Source: an uncultured Sphingomonas sp.
GTDB taxonomy: Bacteria; Pseudomonadota; Alphaproteobacteria; Sphingomonadales; Sphingomonadaceae
Reading direction: 5' to 3'
DNA length: 62,892 nucleotides
NCBI GenBank assembly: GCA_913776045.1
Contig: CAJYOI010000051.1
Location: forward strand, 1 to 62,892
Both the position numbers and the translations under genes were made by a program. The notes beneath the pieces were generated by a model, which had not been told where the DNA came from, did no database searches, and saw nothing but the letters and a program-made list of their open reading frames with translations. Shown here piece by piece: positions 60,544 through 62,892 of this stretch. Position 1 is the first letter of the stretch, and each line of letters begins with the position of its first letter.

Positions 60544-60783
60544 ATGATTCATGGTCTCACGATTGCTGAAATTGAGTACGTTTTTGGAGGCGACGGTCCG
60601 GTGCAGCCCTTCTGTCCGGAGGGTTTTCGCGTTGGTAGCATCAACTACGACGGACAAGGGAATGTCACGGGGTGGCAGTGCCTCAATAACTCGGACGGAT
60701 CGTCTTGGTACGGATCGGTTTCGAGCTGGGTGTCCTGGCTACGGGACACCATTGTCGATATGTTGACCTCAGTACTGTCGTAA
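60544..60783 (+). CDS. Double-glycine bacteriocin precursor peptide (putative)
   Basis: A 79-residue peptide, 69 bases after the exporter gene and preceded by GAAGGGA. The first 16 residues, MIHGLTIAEIEYVFGG, form a double-glycine leader with the usual hydrophobic positions (L5, I7, I10, V13) before the GG cut site. The predicted 63-residue core is glycine/serine/tryptophan-rich, with Cys24 and Cys46 (precursor numbering) able to form one disulfide, and an amphipathic C-terminal helix (SSWVSWLRDTIVDMLTSVLS). No modification enzyme is nearby. It is probably an unmodified class II-type microcin or bacteriocin. Confidence 0.75.
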   Translation: MIHGLTIAEIEYVFGGDGPVQPFCPEGFRVGSINYDGQGNVTGWQCLNNSDGSSWYGSVSSWVSWLRDTIVDMLTSVLS

Positions 60784-60805
60784 CCTCGACGTAGGAGAGG
60801 CGGGG

Positions 60806-61735
60806 GTGTCGACATCGAATTTGCTGGTGCCCTCGCCAATTCGTCGGATGGCTAGGCGTGGTTTCGTGGCGCTAATGTGCGTTGTTATTGCAGGAATTTG
60901 TTTGATGGGGCTGTCGAAACCGAAGCGCTTGCAGGCGCCGTCAAGAGTCGAGCCGTTCGTGATGTCTGATGGCCGTCCTTGGTTGGCGGTTCGATTAGGG
61001 GCGCGGAAATTCATGGCTCTTGCCGACACTGGATCGACGCAGCCTTTTCTTGCTCCGGAGATTGTCAAACTCGTCGATCACTTACCGGTCGGCGAGACGG
61101 AAGTTAGAACACCCTTCGGCGTGCGCTCGGCGGCAAAGGTCCAGCTATCCGCCATGGAAATAAATGGGCGACGCTTTGAAAAGCCGGTAACGATTGTTGA
61201 AAGACGAGCTGCCGATCAAGTCGATCCAATCATTGGCGCAAGTATCCTTTTTTCCTCAAGTAATACTTACTTTTCGCAAGACGGGATCTTATTCGATATT
61301 GATGAGTCCTTGCTATCATCGTGTCAGCATGTTCCGGTCGTTATTGATTTAACGGGGAATACCTATCAGTCGCCTTTGGCTGCGGTATACTTTCAAATAA
61401 AAATCAACGGCGAGATACAAAAGGTCTTCTTTGATACCGGTCAGTCTGAGCCGCTCGTTGGTACCGCGAGGTCGAGGCGGAGTGATCGTCCCTTCGCATG
61501 GGGACGGCCTGGGTTGCTTGTGCATCCCTCTAGCGGACGTGTCCGTTTAAGCTGGTCTCAACCGAGCCTTGGTAGGTTGGAAATTGGGAATCAAGAGCTC
61601 GAACTCGAATACGTGCGTCAGTCTGGTTTGGACCACGAGGACGCAGATTTTTTCATGGGAGCCGGAATCTTCAAACATTACTCGATCCTGGTTGTGCCGC
61701 GAAAGGGGCGTGCTTGCTTCATCCCAGTGCAGTGA
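60806..61735 (+). CDS. Membrane-anchored aspartyl protease-like protein
   Basis: A 309-residue protein from GTG 60806 (AGGAGAGGCGGGGG upstream), 22 bases after the peptide gene. One transmembrane helix (about 20-36, FVALMCVVIAGICLMGL) anchors it. Two aspartic-protease motifs are visible: ALADTGSTQPF (Asp74) and VFFDTGQSEPL (Asp210), so both lobes of a pepsin-like fold may lie in one chain; later blocks resemble retropepsin-like bacterial proteases. In this locus it might process, activate, or neutralise the peptide; immunity is another possibility. That role is inference. Confidence 0.7.
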   Translation: MSTSNLLVPSPIRRMARRGFVALMCVVIAGICLMGLSKPKRLQAPSRVEPFVMSDGRPWLAVRLGARKFMALADTGSTQPFLAPEIVKLVDHLPVGETEVRTPFGVRSAAKVQLSAMEINGRRFEKPVTIVERRAADQVDPIIGASILFSSSNTYFSQDGILFDIDESLLSSCQHVPVVIDLTGNTYQSPLAAVYFQIKINGEIQKVFFDTGQSEPLVGTARSRRSDRPFAWGRPGLLVHPSSGRVRLSWSQPSLGRLEIGNQELELEYVRQSGLDHEDADFFMGAGIFKHYSILVVPRKGRACFIPVQ

Positions 61736-61771
61736 AATCAATGGTGATGCGGCCCTCGGCTCGTTCAGCCG

Positions 61772-62156
61772 TCAGTCGGGACCAAAATCGACTTTCACCG
61801 TGGTCTCCCCGGGATCGGTGCCTGTTCCGGCACTCTGCTCCCCTAGGAGCAGCTGTGTCTTCCAGCTGAAAGTGCTTCCGGTCCCGCCGTAGCCGGATGC
61901 GCAGGCGCGACGCTCGCTCACATCGCAGATGGTCTGAAGCCGCGCGATCGCCTCCCACTGGGCTAGTGCGAGCACCAATATTTTTAAGCAGGGCCTTCAC
62001 CTCTGCGTTGTTAAGTATTGTTCTGTCAGTGGCGGCTTTCGCTTGGCGTTCTCGTCCTTCAGCGACTGCGCCCAAAAGTTCCAGGCTGACGGACTTGCTC
62101 TTCCTTGCGTGGCATGGCGCGCTCGACATGCCGTGAAGTTTTTCACCTCGCCCCCG
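61772..62156 (-). pseudogene. Unrecognised gene, apparently interrupted
   Basis: Two stretches in one frame, separated by a stop near 62000. The first starts at GTG 62156, overlapping the upstream stop (VKNFTACRARHATQGRASPS to PPLTEQYLTTQR). The second ends at 61772 (LVLALAQWEAIARLQTICDV, SGYGGTGSTFSWKTQLLLGE, GETTVKVDFGPD). The second part looks like a genuine C terminus; the first may be an in-frame read of a frameshifted part. No family recognised. Confidence 0.4.
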
Positions 62157-62670
62157 ACAAATCGACCTTGGCGCCCACGACCCCGCCGAATACCGACTCC
62201 GCCGCCTTGCGGCCGCCGTCCGCGTTCCGGCCGCCCCATTGGTGGCCAAACCTTAGCCCGCCGCTGAACGCACCCGACCTGTCGGCGAAGTAGAGCGGTA
62301 TGGCCAAGCCCCATTCCTCCGTATTCAGGTTGTTCGTGACCGATACTGAAAGGAGCGTGTCGGGCAGTATCCACATCGGTTTGAAGCCCTGCCGGACTTC
62401 ACCACCGAGAACCACGCCTTCAGTCCTGACCGGCGCCGCGATGTTCACTGTCGTGCAGGCGCCGTCGGTCACGAACACCTGGCTCGTTTGCTGCGGCGGA
62501 CAAATCCTCACGTTTCTGAACGGCTTCTCAATGTCATCATCACGCAGATACGTCACCGATCCGATGAAGGTGGTTCGCCGATGCCCTGCCACATGTTGTT
62601 CAGCCTCAAAAAGCTGTCGACGAAGTACCAACGAGCGCGATCCCGATTGCGCCTGACAAGCGGGTGGCAA
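62143..62670 (-). CDS. Hypothetical protein
   Basis: A 175-residue protein. The stretch TTFIGSVTYLRDDDIEKPFR, NVRICPPQQTSQVFVTDGAC, TTVNIAAPVRTEGVVLGGEV, RQGFKPMWILPDTLLSVSVT to FADRSGAFSGGLRFGHQWGG is beta-rich and looks coding; the region before about residue 30 does not and overlaps the plus-strand gene at 62664, so the true start may be a GTG near 62600. No family recognised; possibly an outer-surface or secreted protein. Confidence 0.45.
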   Translation of the reverse strand: MPPACQAQSGSRSLVLRRQLFEAEQHVAGHRRTTFIGSVTYLRDDDIEKPFRNVRICPPQQTSQVFVTDGACTTVNIAAPVRTEGVVLGGEVRQGFKPMWILPDTLLSVSVTNNLNTEEWGLAIPLYFADRSGAFSGGLRFGHQWGGRNADGGRKAAESVFGGVVGAKVDLSGAR

Positions 62671-62892
62671 AGACTCAAGCTGCGCTGCGAAAGGCGAAGG
62701 CTGGTGAAAGGCTACACGTCGGTGGGCGAGGGCGCTTTCGGTTAGTCGTGTCGCTGGACTGTTCTGCGCGAGCGCTTTCCATCATCCAGGCGCTCCTAGA
62801 GGCGGCCGATCAGCGCGGCTGGAGCCTTCGAGATGGCGAGACGGGCCGCGACTTGATTGTCGACGACGAAGCGATTGGGTTCATGATCGAGG
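62664..62892 (+). CDS. Hypothetical protein, partial (runs off the right edge)
   Basis: A frame starting at GTG 62664 (MAKTQAALRKAKAGERLHVG) and open to the end: VVSLDCSARALSIIQALLEA, ADQRGWSLRDGETGRDLIVD, DEAIGFMIE. Similar proteins with ALxxLDALIxAAExRGW and a GETIGFxIEE tail are common in sphingomonads but unnamed. The frame is open about 100 bases further upstream, so the start is uncertain. Confidence 0.55.
   Translation, partial: MAKTQAALRKAKAGERLHVGGRGRFRLVVSLDCSARALSIIQALLEAADQRGWSLRDGETGRDLIVDDEAIGFMIE

Overview
The window looks like a chromosomal segment of a high-GC sphingomonad (Sphingomonas or a close relative). The evidence is a complete alphaproteobacterial gene transfer agent (GTA) cluster, the long 180-kDa-class NAD-glutamate dehydrogenase, cobS/cobT, a DUF6456 protein, a PAS_5-type protein and several palindromic intergenic repeats. 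No rRNA and no CRISPR array were seen; there is one tRNA.

Layout. (1) 1-11664, housekeeping: start of nrdA with one NrdR-like box, a secreted amidase, ogt, two small membrane proteins, a GNAT protein whose stop codon is interrupted by an IS5-type element, an XRE regulator, a DUF6456 protein, a giant DUF2339 membrane protein, dapF and a DUF4375 protein. (2) 11889-26226: a GTA/HK97-like head and tail cluster, all on the plus strand and mostly with overlapping start and stop codons: terminase pair, portal, small 3.5-like protein, protease, capsid, spike base, possible spike/fibre, connector, DUF3168, major tail protein, gp10, tail chaperone, tape measure, gp12 to gp15 and a DUF2793 fibre-like protein. 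(3) 26334-38187: an OmpA porin, ygfZ-like, pyrC, a minus-strand run of VOC/GST/DUF1428/SRPBCC genes under a divergent HxlR regulator, then cobS, a Phd-VapC toxin-antitoxin pair, cobT and a ribbon-helix-helix protein. (4) 38454-44658: NAD-glutamate dehydrogenase, a PAS protein and tRNA-Thr(CGT).

(5) 44659-56286, accessory island beside the tRNA: DUF262 + HEPN genes facing a Dcm-type methyltransferase + Vsr endonuclease (probable defence module), a strongly palindromic non-coding segment (49655-49849), a lipoprotein, two paralogous small proteins each preceded by a terminator hairpin, a VapE-type ATPase, a tyrosine integrase and a truncated IS5 copy. This looks like an integrated satellite or small integrative element. 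(6) 57008-61735, probable bacteriocin locus: HlyD-type adaptor, C39-peptidase ABC exporter, a 79-residue double-glycine precursor with two core cysteines, and a two-DTG aspartyl protease directly downstream. (7) 61772-62892: unrecognised, partly frame-broken small genes, and a partial gene running off the right end.

Most appealing for follow-up: the bacteriocin plus aspartyl protease locus, the DUF262/HEPN/Dcm/Vsr module, the palindromic repeat carried in frame inside the GTA tail-chaperone gene, the structured 195-base element in the island, and the toxin-antitoxin pair wedged between cobS and cobT.
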